From Bacteroidales bacterium (GTDB lineage Bacteria; Bacteroidota; Bacteroidia; Bacteroidales; UBA4181), in the NCBI GenBank assembly GCA_028700615.1, contig JAQVSH010000097.1, positions 1-6,905 on the forward strand: a DNA stretch of 6,905 nt, given 5' to 3'. This document shows positions 1 to 6,566 of the stretch, one piece after another. Both the position numbers and the translations under genes were made by a program. Under the pieces are notes generated by a model, which saw only the letters and a list, made by a program, of their open reading frames with translations, ran no database searches and was not told where the DNA came from. Position 1 is the first letter of the stretch. Each line of letters starts with the position of its first letter.

Positions 1-1650
1 GACAGTATCTCTCTATTGGTCTCTTGCCGCGGAGAAATCTATTATCACATCAAAGCTCTTTTAAAAGAAGGCGCTCTGACCGTTTCTCTTCCCGCCAGTG
101 AGTTCCCCGAAGGAATCATTGCCATCACCCTGACCGATGCCCGGCAACAACCTCTCGCGGAAAGGCTTTTCTTTAACGTCAGGCCCGAAAGCCGATTAAA
201 CCTCTCCCTCTCTTCCGATAAAGAGTCATACCTGCAACGGGATCTGACCAGACTCAACATTGAAGCCACCAACAACAAAGGTCTTCCCGTCCCCGCCAAT
301 CTCTCCGTATTGGTATTGAACAAACAACAGCTGGGGCAAATTCAGGATACTCGCGAAAATATCCTTTCTTATTTCCTGTTAAGTTCAGAATTGAAAGGGT
401 CCATTGAAAATCCCGGGTCTTACTTCCATCCCGATCAAAACAGCTACCCGGATCTGGATGCCCTGATGCTCACCCAGGGTTGGCGCAGGTATCATTATGC
501 CAAACCACCCGATAGCATCCGTTACCAGCCTGAAACCCATCTCTCTGTGTCAGGACGCGTAAGCGGATTGTTATTCAGTCACAAGAGAAAAAAGGCAGGG
601 TTGACCCTTATGACCTTCGGAAAGAAGCCGGCGGTTTATGTGCAAAACACCGACAGTGTGGGTGGATTTGATTTTTCTATAGACGATGAATTTGGCAAAA
701 ATCTTAATATCCTAATCCAAAGCACCGGAAGATCGGGAAGAAAAAAAGATTACAATATTACCATGAATCCCACAAAAGCTCCGGAAGTTTTGTTTAACCA
801 GGTAAAATCCATTGAAAAAGCCGACAGTGTCATTCGTTTTATTGTAGAAAAAAACATCTCCCGAAAAAATGCCGAGGAATCTTTCCTACTTTCTGAAGGC
901 ACCATCCTGCTGGAGGAAGTCATTGTAAAGGGATACAAAATGACCCCCGAAAGAAAAAAAGTTGCCGAACGATATGGAAACCCCAAGCTGGTCATTGACG
1001 GAGATGACATCCTGGCTAAAGAAGAAAAATGGTCCTTTGGATTATACAGTGTCCTGATGTACAACTTCCCGCAGATAAAGATTCAACGATCAATGAACGG
1101 TATTTTACATCCGGTGGTGAGAGAGGGTCAGGACATCATCACGCTGGTTGTCATTGACGGTATTCCCGTTCAAATTCATGATTATCCTCTGATTCCAAAC
1201 ATCCCACCCAGTGAGGTGATGAGTTTTGAGGCGATTGAGAATGTAAAAGATGCTTTAAATATCCTCGTTGAAGTATCGCCTAGAATTAATGTCAAAGAAT
1301 TGAAAGGATTTGAAGTAGATATTGTTGCAATATATACTAAGGATGGAAAAGGTCTTTTCGGCGCCGGAAGATCAGAAGGCATCATGAAAACTGCAATTCC
1401 CGTATTTTCAACACCCCGTGAATTCTATACCCCAAAATATCAAGACCTTCAACCCAAAGACTGGAAGGTTCCTGATTTGCGGGCTCTGGTTTATTGGAAT
1501 CCCACGCTCAAAACGGATAGTTTAGGCAAAGCCTCCACCGATTTTTACAATGCCGATAATACCGGAGATATGCAGGTCATCGTGGAAGCTATCTCCGAAA
1601 ACGGAGACATCGGCTATCAGGAGATGTTCTATGATGTAACAAAAAAATAA
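1..1650 (+). CDS. Macroglobulin-like / TonB-plug domain envelope protein, 3' part (5' end outside window)
   Basis: The frame is open from base 1, so the gene begins upstream; the TTG at base 16 is not a credible start. The 549 visible codons end at TAA. Counting residues from base 1, about 1-115 look like beta-sandwich macroglobulin (MG2-type) repeats. LMLTQGWRRY at 155-164 is a hallmark of large Bacteroidetes proteins usually annotated as carboxypeptidase-regulatory-like or TonB-plug proteins. LEEVIVKG at 304-311 resembles the segment before a plug domain. VVIDGIPV at 383-390 and IVAIYTK at 441-447 match plug-domain strands. The C-terminus returns to a beta-sandwich pattern (YWNP at 498-501, then a Gly/Asp-rich strand). 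No outer-membrane beta-barrel follows, so this is not a complete TonB-dependent transporter. An exported or outer-membrane-associated role is inferred; the substrate is unknown. GC sampled by eye falls from roughly 50% near the 5' end to about 35% around 1260-1320. The next gene follows after 68 bases with no obvious promoter, so the two may be co-transcribed. Confidence 0.88.
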   Translation, partial: DSISLLVSCRGEIYYHIKALLKEGALTVSLPASEFPEGIIAITLTDARQQPLAERLFFNVRPESRLNLSLSSDKESYLQRDLTRLNIEATNNKGLPVPANLSVLVLNKQQLGQIQDTRENILSYFLLSSELKGSIENPGSYFHPDQNSYPDLDALMLTQGWRRYHYAKPPDSIRYQPETHLSVSGRVSGLLFSHKRKKAGLTLMTFGKKPAVYVQNTDSVGGFDFSIDDEFGKNLNILIQSTGRSGRKKDYNITMNPTKAPEVLFNQVKSIEKADSVIRFIVEKNISRKNAEESFLLSEGTILLEEVIVKGYKMTPERKKVAERYGNPKLVIDGDDILAKEEKWSFGLYSVLMYNFPQIKIQRSMNGILHPVVREGQDIITLVVIDGIPVQIHDYPLIPNIPPSEVMSFEAIENVKDALNILVEVSPRINVKELKGFEVDIVAIYTKDGKGLFGAGRSEGIMKTAIPVFSTPREFYTPKYQDLQPKDWKVPDLRALVYWNPTLKTDSLGKASTDFYNADNTGDMQVIVEAISENGDIGYQEMFYDVTKK

Positions 1651-1718
1651 ATTCAGATAAAACCCGCATGATATTGTGTCTGGATGTAACCTAAAAACGG
1701 AGTTAAAAATAGTTTCTT

Positions 1719-2906
1719 ATGAATAGATTTTTTTTGAAAGAGGCTTTATGTAAAACAAATTCCTCCAGAAGGAATAATGTTTTCTTTGGGTGGTATCTCA
1801 TGGTCCTCACTACTTTATTTTGTTCATGCGGTCGCAACTATGAATCAGAAAATCAGATTCTTCCGTATGAACTGATAGATATACCCATAAAATTTCCATA
1901 CCTTCCAAACTATGAAAATAGAATTTATATCGTGCAAAAAGACTCTACGGATATTTTAGGAGCTTATAACCACATGACAACTTCTATTGATTTTTTTGAT
2001 ATTACCCATCAGATCACATTACGCTCATTACCCCTAGTCCGGGAAGGCCCCAATGGGGTAAACGTGGTAGCGGCGATGGCTCTGGAGAACTCATCTGTGA
2101 TAGTAGAAAGCATGCGCGATTTCATTCTTATCGATGATAGCGCACAGGTACGAGCTAAGGTCTCCACCTCTTTAATCCGGGATTCTATATATATGTATGA
2201 CGGAATTAAAGAGTATAAGACCTTGAGGAGTGGAGTTACTTTAGGCAATTTTATCTCTCTATACTATAACGCAGCAAACAAAGAACTTATCCACAATATC
2301 TTCCCGGTATCAGAGAATTCCGATAAAATATATTCCGGAGCCATCGGAGCCAGAATCAATCTGCAGGATTCTACCGTAAATATTCTGCCTATACAATATC
2401 CCGAAGAGTTACAACAAAGCGATGATCCATACGAATCCCTCGCTTCTCCAAACTTTACCAGAAACGGGGATTTAATAATCTATAATTTCCCCTGGCGTTC
2501 TGATGTATATTCATACCATCTCAAAACCGGTAAGTATTCGAAATACAACCTCCGGAGCCTTTATACGGAAAATGAAGCAAAACCATTTGATGATAAAAAT
2601 GCTTCCGGGATGGACTTTACCCGATATGAATTTTGTTCCCTGAGATTTGAAAGAGTTCATTATGTTAAAAATTACAATACCTATGTAAGAGTACATAATA
2701 ACAGCCGGAATGACAGGAGTGAACCCCAATCAAAATATCTGATGTTGATCAATGCTGATTTTAAACGAATGGCAGAATATAAACTTCCGGAAAATTTCAC
2801 TTATTGCCTGTGCACCGAAAATAGCCTCTATTTTTTTGTGTATGACAAAGAAAATGATGATTCATATCTCAGGTTGGCAAAAATTGACTTAGAGGCCCTG
2901 TTATAG
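1719..2906 (+). CDS. DUF4221-like lipoprotein, probable beta-propeller fold
   Basis: 395 residues. The N-terminus has a basic stretch (KTNSSRRNN), a hydrophobic segment (about 21-34) and a Cys pair in LFCSC. Cys37 is the best lipid-attachment site, with Ser36 at -1. The ATG at 1719 is preferred because the internal Met28 would leave too short a signal peptide. The mature part is rich in short beta strands. The segment around residues 85-112 (FFDITHQ, then LVREGPNGV) resembles the 'EGPNGV' region of DUF4221, a Bacteroidetes lipoprotein family of unknown function with a propeller-like pattern. No catalytic motif is visible. A surface or periplasmic-face sensor or binding role is only a guess. 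The gene sits 68 bases after the MG/plug gene on the same strand and is followed by a terminator-like hairpin, suggesting it closes a plus-strand operon. Being a gene is near certain; the family assignment is about 0.6. Confidence 0.88.
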   Translation: MNRFFLKEALCKTNSSRRNNVFFGWYLMVLTTLFCSCGRNYESENQILPYELIDIPIKFPYLPNYENRIYIVQKDSTDILGAYNHMTTSIDFFDITHQITLRSLPLVREGPNGVNVVAAMALENSSVIVESMRDFILIDDSAQVRAKVSTSLIRDSIYMYDGIKEYKTLRSGVTLGNFISLYYNAANKELIHNIFPVSENSDKIYSGAIGARINLQDSTVNILPIQYPEELQQSDDPYESLASPNFTRNGDLIIYNFPWRSDVYSYHLKTGKYSKYNLRSLYTENEAKPFDDKNASGMDFTRYEFCSLRFERVHYVKNYNTYVRVHNNSRNDRSEPQSKYLMLINADFKRMAEYKLPENFTYCLCTENSLYFFVYDKENDDSYLRLAKIDLEALL

Positions 2907-2921
2907 TATATCCGGAGATTA

Positions 2922-2979
2922 TATTTTCCTCAATAGAAACACTTTTTGCCTGTGGGAAAAGTTTTTTAATGGCGCTGAA
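2922..2979 (+). repeat. Left copy of an inverted ~60-base repeat
   Basis: The core 2940-2966 matches the minus-strand sequence 6607-6581 at 23 of 27 positions, without gaps. Weaker similarity extends outward on both sides: TATTTT and CTCA upstream, ATGG and TGAA downstream. The copies have opposite orientation and bracket the minus-strand gene group. This copy overlaps the terminator-like hairpin, so part of the similarity could come from shared terminator function, but the matching loop bases (TTGC, TG) argue for common descent. Confidence 0.55.
2941..2967 (+). terminator. Terminator-like hairpin after the plus-strand operon
   Basis: ACTTTT (2941-2946) pairs perfectly with AAAAGT (2957-2962) around a 10-base loop and is followed by a run of T to 2967. 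The stem is AT-rich and therefore weak, but it lies 34 bases after the DUF4221-like gene, between convergent genes. On the minus strand the same hairpin is followed by a less uniform T-rich stretch, so it may also help stop transcription from the 3066-3755 gene. Confidence 0.5.
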
Positions 2980-3065
2980 TAATATGGCTTTCATACAGAT
3001 TGTCAATCAGCATTTACGTGTTAAAACCCTTCCAAAAAAAGCATCAAAAACAGTAATTCAAAGCG

Positions 3066-3755
3066 CTACTCCTTTGCATATTCTACAGCTATCATGGGAA
3101 TATGCCGTCCCTTATTTGGTGAATAAGCATATGTTTCTTTTGCATTGTCCTTTGAGGGGAAAAAATAGTAAATATTTCTGATCCCTAAGGGATATGCACA
3201 GAAGGTGGGTCCATAATACAGGACGTCCTGTTCAGAATAACCGGTAATATTTCCAGAAGCCCCTAATTGTGGAATAGTCTCCTTTTTGACATAATCAAAA
3301 GTTTTGTCTCTCATCTGGGGAACAGAAAGAAGAACAAAAAAGTCTGAATTTACTTTTATACGAAATTTCTCAATATCAATTTTATATAATCCGGGATTGA
3401 TCGTTTTACAAATGAATGGTTGTGGCAAAAGATCTGAAAACTCCTCCGCCGGATGTAAATAGTAGGGAGTGAGTTCCCCTTTATGTTTTTTTATAGAAAC
3501 AACAAAAGGAGCCGTAACCTGGGTCGTTTTTTCAACACATACATAGATAGTTTTAAGAGTTACCGCTTTCTTATTTTCAATCATTATCCCAATACCTTCG
3601 TCTGGTTTTAGACGATATGTCTGTTGTTTTGCAGGATCCTTAAAGGTTGTGGGGTCTCCAAAAAATAAGACCTGATTTCTTTGTGAAAATGCCTGAGAAG
3701 AAATGCAAAGAAATAGAAAGATCAGTATACCTATGTAAAATTCTTGTTTTCTCAT
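3066..3755 (-). CDS. Secreted protein of unknown function, probable beta-sandwich
   Basis: 229 residues. The N-terminus is a typical type I signal peptide: MRKQ, a hydrophobic core at about 7-19, and probable cleavage near AFS/Q (residues 22-25). There is no lipobox Cys. The remainder is beta-rich. A segment at about 105-145, containing DLLPQPF, then GLYKIDIEKFRIKV, then FFVLLSV, resembles the jelly-roll-like module at the end of some Bacteroidetes carboxypeptidase-regulatory-like proteins; this is a weak by-eye comparison. A Tyr/Phe-rich stretch (NIYYFFPS, 194-201) lies near the C-terminus. No enzyme motif is seen. The ATG is 11 bases after the stop of the upstream propeller gene, so the two are almost certainly one transcript and this gene is its last member. 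The product is probably released to the periplasm or surface; its partner is likely the propeller lipoprotein (inference). Confidence 0.85.
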   Translation of the reverse strand: MRKQEFYIGILIFLFLCISSQAFSQRNQVLFFGDPTTFKDPAKQQTYRLKPDEGIGIMIENKKAVTLKTIYVCVEKTTQVTAPFVVSIKKHKGELTPYYLHPAEEFSDLLPQPFICKTINPGLYKIDIEKFRIKVNSDFFVLLSVPQMRDKTFDYVKKETIPQLGASGNITGYSEQDVLYYGPTFCAYPLGIRNIYYFFPSKDNAKETYAYSPNKGRHIPMIAVEYAKE

Positions 3756-3766
3756 ACCATTTAAAT

Positions 3767-4942
3767 TTATTGCAACTTATACATTACTAGCAAAGGAAGG
3801 TCTTTTGTGAGCGAGTCTTGATTTATAGCTTGTTCTTTTATAATTTTTATGATTCGGTTAGAAACAGGAGATTCACTGGTCTCTGGAAGTGTTTCTAAAA
3901 GTCCCGGATAGAGTAAGGAAATATAATAATCTCCGGCAATCCCGCTTGGTGTTAGCGCTATATTTAAATCTCGTAACAGGATGTTTTTTACGGAAAGAAT
4001 TTCCCCCGTTGTATTCTGAAATATACACAATTGCACCGGAGGCAAAGACAAACTAAGAGAGGATTTTGTCATATACCAGAAAGAGACAGAGGTTTTCCTG
4101 TTTACAAAGTACACAGGCATAAAAGCATAACGATCGCTTTGAAATAGTTCCCTAAGATTTAAGGAATGCCCCGGCTTCTCGTCCCAGTTCCAATATTTTT
4201 CGGGTATGGAAGCTCTCCCAAACTCAACAGTGTATTCTGCCTTGGCTTCGTTTGGAGTAATAAGATAAATCTTGTTGTGAAAAGAAGGAAAGCAGTAATA
4301 AAGGCTGTCTTTATTTTTCCGAAACACAGTTTGATCAGCCGAGAATTCTAAAGAAATCTCAGACATATCTTTAATTGCCAAGTCGGAAAATTGATTTGTA
4401 TCAATATCAAATAATCCGATACAGCTCGGAATATCTTTAGCAAGGTTTTGTTCCAGCGCAACCCATAAAACCTTTTCGTTCAAATATTCCATGGACATTA
4501 TATAATTTCCAATGTGTTGACGGGAAAGGAATTTCATGTCCGGAACCGAATAATGAATCAGGTTTTGTCCGTTTCGCGAAAAAACGGTCAGTATCCTGCG
4601 ATCCGGGTTATATGCATAAGTTGCCAGGTCCAGATACTCTTCGGGCCCCTGCCCTCTTGAAGTCAACGAAGAAATATAATGACCTTCAATATCATACAGG
4701 TGTATTAACTCCTGGGATATATCATATAAAAAAAGATAAGAACCATAGGATTTAATATGAAATATTTCTCCCATAGTCGGACCCTTTTCCAATACAACAA
4801 TTTTTACACTGTCAGCAATTTCGTCCAAAAAATAATCCTTAGCTTTGAACCGGTCCTCCTTAATAATCCTTGATTCTTCAGGAGGTCCGGAACAGGATAC
4901 AAGGAAGAAAAGCATACTGAAAAACAAAGTCGATTTTTTCAT
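3767..4942 (-). CDS. 6-bladed beta-propeller lipoprotein
   Basis: 391 residues. The signal peptide MKKSTLFFSM plus hydrophobic core ends in the lipobox LVSC, with Cys17 the lipidated residue. The strongest family signature is HLYDIEGHYI followed by SRGQGPEEY (81-103), the 'YD.xG.xI..xGRxGQGPGEY' pattern of the Bacteroides 6-bladed beta-propeller family (PF17170-like). The C-terminus LPLLVMYKLQ also matches the usual hydrophobic end of that family, and the length is normal. These proteins are lipid-anchored and of unproven function, and are often found beside NVEALS genes, as here. The gene starts 60 bases after the NVEALS stop, across a strong hairpin, and ends 11 bases before the secreted-protein gene. 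An inferred role is binding or presenting the small NVEALS peptide or a glycan at the cell surface. No catalytic residues are recognised. Confidence 0.9.
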   Translation of the reverse strand: MKKSTLFFSMLFFLVSCSGPPEESRIIKEDRFKAKDYFLDEIADSVKIVVLEKGPTMGEIFHIKSYGSYLFLYDISQELIHLYDIEGHYISSLTSRGQGPEEYLDLATYAYNPDRRILTVFSRNGQNLIHYSVPDMKFLSRQHIGNYIMSMEYLNEKVLWVALEQNLAKDIPSCIGLFDIDTNQFSDLAIKDMSEISLEFSADQTVFRKNKDSLYYCFPSFHNKIYLITPNEAKAEYTVEFGRASIPEKYWNWDEKPGHSLNLRELFQSDRYAFMPVYFVNRKTSVSFWYMTKSSLSLSLPPVQLCIFQNTTGEILSVKNILLRDLNIALTPSGIAGDYYISLLYPGLLETLPETSESPVSNRIIKIIKEQAINQDSLTKDLPLLVMYKLQ

Positions 4943-4960
4943 TTTAATGAATTTAAAGAG

Positions 4961-4993
4961 ATTCTCTCACAAGCAGATTGCTCATGAGAGAAT
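4961..4993 (-). promoter_or_regulatory. Intercistronic hairpin between NVEALS and propeller genes
   Basis: ATTCTCTCA (4961-4969) and TGAGAGAAT (4985-4993) form a perfect 9-bp stem. Inside it, AGCA and TGCT (4972-4975 and 4979-4982) form a second 4-bp stem with a 3-base loop, separated by a symmetrical CA/CA internal loop. It lies 9 bases after the NVEALS stop codon and 18 bases before the propeller start. On the minus strand it is followed by CTCTTTAAATT, only partly T-rich. It could be a leaky terminator or a processing/stability element that lowers propeller expression relative to NVEALS (inference). Confidence 0.5.
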
Positions 4994-5002
4994 TCTGTTG
5001 TT

Positions 5003-5239
5003 TTACAATCCTGAGTTACCACTCAAGTCACAAATATAGTTCGAAGCTTTTCTACATCCCGGCACAGCGCCCAACCATCTGTTCTTGTACCCTTCGAATA
5101 TTTGCTCCCCATCCGACAACGCCTCAACATTAGCCAAGAGCAGATCGGTTCCGGAACTCAGGTTTTTGTATGAATTGACTCCTATGTACATCGATGCTGC
5201 CAGGAAAAGACCTGAAGCAGCAAGTATTGATTTTTTCAT
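5003..5239 (-). CDS. NVEALS-family small exported peptide
   Basis: 78 residues. A basic start (MKKS) and a hydrophobic segment (about 5-21) form an export signal without a lipobox. The defining motif NVEALS is at residues 37-42, preceded by LLLA and followed by DGE, exactly as in the Bacteroidetes NVEALS family (PF14055), whose function is unknown. The C-terminal part has two cysteines, Cys62 and Cys70, in GCRKASNYIC, which could form a disulfide. The small size, export signal, invariant central motif and Cys-bearing tail suggest a secreted precursor processed near NVEALS; that is inference. The ATG at 5239 lies directly after an A-rich leader. The gene is followed by an intercistronic hairpin and the propeller lipoprotein, and preceded by a structured, terminator-containing spacer. 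Confidence 0.85.
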   Translation of the reverse strand: MKKSILAASGLFLAASMYIGVNSYKNLSSGTDLLLANVEALSDGEQIFEGYKNRWLGAVPGCRKASNYICDLSGNSGL

Positions 5240-5400
5240 TGTTTTTGTTTTTTAATGGTTACTTGTTTTTAGTTGTAAATGAGATCTTTTGCTAAGCCCC
5301 ATTCTTTCAATCTCTGAAGATTTTCTTAAGAGACCTGTCCGCTCCTCATGGGAGTTTGTTAAATAACCCAGAGCCTTTAGAAATAATGCGTCTGCTGTTT
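5240..5400 (-). other. A-rich 5' leader of the NVEALS gene
   Basis: This lies between the terminator-like hairpins and the NVEALS start. No protein-coding frame is convincing. I found no clear Bacteroides-type -7 box (TAnnTTTG), so transcription may enter from further upstream through the structured spacer. The last ~40 bases before the start codon are very A-rich, which fits A-rich translation initiation regions in Bacteroidetes. Only weak hairpins (for example CTCC/GGAG around 5341-5355) are seen. Confidence 0.35.
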
Positions 5401-5439
5401 AAAATATGACCCTCCGGTCATAAAAAGCCCGTAGCTTTT
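5401..5439 (-). terminator. Two tandem terminator-like hairpins
   Basis: Read on the minus strand, AAAAGC pairs with GCTTTT around a 5-base loop (5439-5423) and runs into Ts. It is followed at once by TATGACC pairing with GGTCATA (5422-5405, 7 bp, 4-base loop), then TTTT (5404-5401). Both are intrinsic-terminator shapes on the minus strand; on the plus strand the first hairpin is also followed by a T-rich run. They sit after the thioredoxin-like gene and about 160 bases before NVEALS, so they either end the upstream transcript or act as an attenuator for NVEALS. Confidence 0.6.
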
Positions 5440-5467
5440 CTTTTGTTTTAATTATCTTTGATGCACA

Positions 5468-5549
5468 CCTCCTTCAGGGAGGAGAAGCGGGGATAGAAGT
5501 TGCCTTTGTGGATATAGCTGTTTACGTGGCAACCCTATCCCTTTTCTCC
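5468..5549 (-). ncRNA. Structured RNA element (possible attenuator/leader or 3' UTR structure)
   Basis: On the minus strand three perfect helices stack: GGAGAA/TTCTCC (5549-5544 with 5486-5481), GGGATAG/CTATCCC (5541-5535 with 5496-5490) and GTTGCC/GGCAAC (5533-5528 with 5504-5499). They are separated by small internal loops (AA opposite CGC; G opposite TT) and closed by a 23-base loop. A second hairpin, CCTCC/GGAGG (5482-5478 with 5472-5468), shares two bases with the outer helix, so the two cannot form completely together. About 30 bases later come the terminator-like hairpins. Upstream in the spacer are smaller hairpins such as CTCGTGA/TCATGAG (5613-5592, one G-U pair). I do not recognise a known riboswitch core. 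It may be a regulatory leader of NVEALS, a 3' UTR element of the thioredoxin-like gene, or a decayed palindromic repeat. Confidence 0.45.
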
Positions 5550-5686
5550 ATTTAATGATGAGTGAATAATTTTCCGTATAGTAATTTATCTCTCATGATC
5601 GGGTTTTCACGAGCATTGAATTTGGTTTTGATGGTACACGTTGTTTCATCAGGAATTATCATCTCACGAAGAATTACAATCTCATT

Positions 5687-6229
5687 TTACGGCTGACTCT
5701 CAATCGTTTCTTTGTAGAGATTCCATAAAGCAGCATTGGAAATGGGATTTCCTACGAGAACTATTTTATTCTCGGAATTGATCAGAAAAGTTTGATAGAG
5801 CGGATCAGAAGATAGATGGTTCTGCCTGATAAAATCCGTGTTCTTGTCATAGAATACGACAAGATCCAATTCATTAAACTTTAAAAGAGACACTAATCCC
5901 AATTCATCTTTGGGTTGGAGGATAAAGACAAAATCTACAGGTTTGTTCCATGCCTTGGCTTGGTCCATTTTCATCTTCCATCCGTAAAAGTTCAATCGGC
6001 AGTCGGTACAACCTGAAGAATCGGCAAAGGTTACTATTTTATAACCCTTTTTTCCCAATACATCCACGATAGTATCACGCCCCAAAATCTTTGCCTGTAA
6101 GGCATTGGGAAAGACAATTTCTTTGTCCATCATTTGAGAAAGAGTCTCAGTTATTTTCTGTTTGTTGCTGTTACAGGCACTGGTAAGCCAAATGATGCCG
6201 ATGAACGTGCAAAACAATCTTATGTTCAT
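5687..6229 (-). CDS. Thioredoxin-fold-like lipoprotein with CTDC motif
   Basis: 180 residues. The signal peptide ends in a clear lipobox LTSAC (15-19), lipid on Cys19. After a short charged linker, KEIVFP (36-41) and GRDTIVDV (50-57) lead into a beta strand, YKIVTFADSS, then Cys74-Thr-Asp-Cys77. This CxxC placement after a strand and before a helix (NFYGWKMKM) is the thioredoxin-fold redox site. Later segments, VDFVFILQP (98-106), LVVFYDKN (123-130), QTFLINSENKIVLVGNP (146-162) and LYKETI (171-176), fit the remaining strands and helices. The same arrangement occurs in Bacteroides lipoproteins, some of which carry a C-terminal DUF1573 domain from memory; that domain is absent here. A disulfide-exchange role at the envelope is inferred from CTDC; the usual cis-Pro is not clear (PL at 143-144 or NP at 161-162). 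It lies upstream of NVEALS on the same strand, separated by a structured spacer. Confidence 0.87.
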   Translation of the reverse strand: MNIRLFCTFIGIIWLTSACNSNKQKITETLSQMMDKEIVFPNALQAKILGRDTIVDVLGKKGYKIVTFADSSGCTDCRLNFYGWKMKMDQAKAWNKPVDFVFILQPKDELGLVSLLKFNELDLVVFYDKNTDFIRQNHLSSDPLYQTFLINSENKIVLVGNPISNAALWNLYKETIESQP

Positions 6230-6347
6230 TGAATCTTCAGAATAGTTAGTTGCTGTGTCTTAGATGCCTTTATAAAAATATGGAGAATTTTCTGCCTGAA
6301 GTTTACTTTAAATTAATAAATTGAATGAATGTTGATTTTTTATTTCA

Positions 6348-6491
6348 TTATGGATAATATATCTGTTTATAGAAATGCTGCCACATTTGTGAAGGGGCGT
6401 CCACAATCTGCTTTTTCGTACGATTACAGGAAATGATGATCAATCCGGAGATCAGGAAGCAAATAAGAAAATGCCATGTGATTTTTTGCAT
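6348..6491 (-). CDS. Short lipoprotein, probable truncated paralogue of the thioredoxin-like lipoprotein
   Basis: 47 residues from the ATG at 6491. I prefer this to the longer frame starting at 6653 because it begins directly with a signal peptide (MQKITWHF, hydrophobic core, IISC lipobox with Cys22). After the Cys, CNRTKKQ, then SQM, then KQIYYP parallels the neighbouring lipoprotein's CNSNKQK, SQM, KEIVFP, after which the frame stops. The thioredoxin domain is missing, and I found no continuation of it in other frames in the 118 bases up to the next gene. It is therefore either a remnant left by a deletion or a minimal lipoprotein. The frame upstream to 6653 overlaps the repeat at 6567-6626 and does not look like protein. 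Confidence 0.5.
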   Translation of the reverse strand: MQKITWHFLICFLISGLIIISCNRTKKQIVDAPSQMWQHFYKQIYYP

Positions 6492-6566
6492 GGTGATGAG
6501 GTTAGTTTCTGTATCTCTGAACCAAGAGTTCAGCAGGGCATGAAAGTAAAAGGTGCCTTCTTGCTT

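Noticed and set aside
750..1064. 104-residue minus-strand frame inside the MG/plug gene
   Set aside because: Antisense shadow of a gene with clear domain motifs on the plus strand.
2969..3181. 70-residue plus-strand frame in the convergent region
   Set aside because: It starts inside the left repeat/terminator and runs antisense into the end of the clear secreted-protein gene; no signal or family motif.
4845..5039. 64-residue plus-strand frame across the NVEALS/propeller junction
   Set aside because: It lies antisense to the propeller signal peptide, the intercistronic hairpin and the NVEALS tail, all better supported.
5448..5535. Protein-like minus-strand frame ending before the tandem terminators (two Cys, Tyr/Phe-rich)
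   Set aside because: It has no start codon after the preceding stop and coincides with the stacked RNA helices, which explain the sequence better.
5277..5687. 9-base inverted match (AAATGAGAT / ATCTCATTT) at both ends of the spacer, as possible mobile-element ends
   Set aside because: A match this short in a 450-base AT-rich stretch is expected by chance, and no target duplication is seen.
6230..6347. Possible promoter (TATTTTTA) upstream of the thioredoxin-like lipoprotein
   Set aside because: It differs from TAnnTTTG at the last base and has no TTTG box at the right distance; AT-rich DNA gives such matches by chance.
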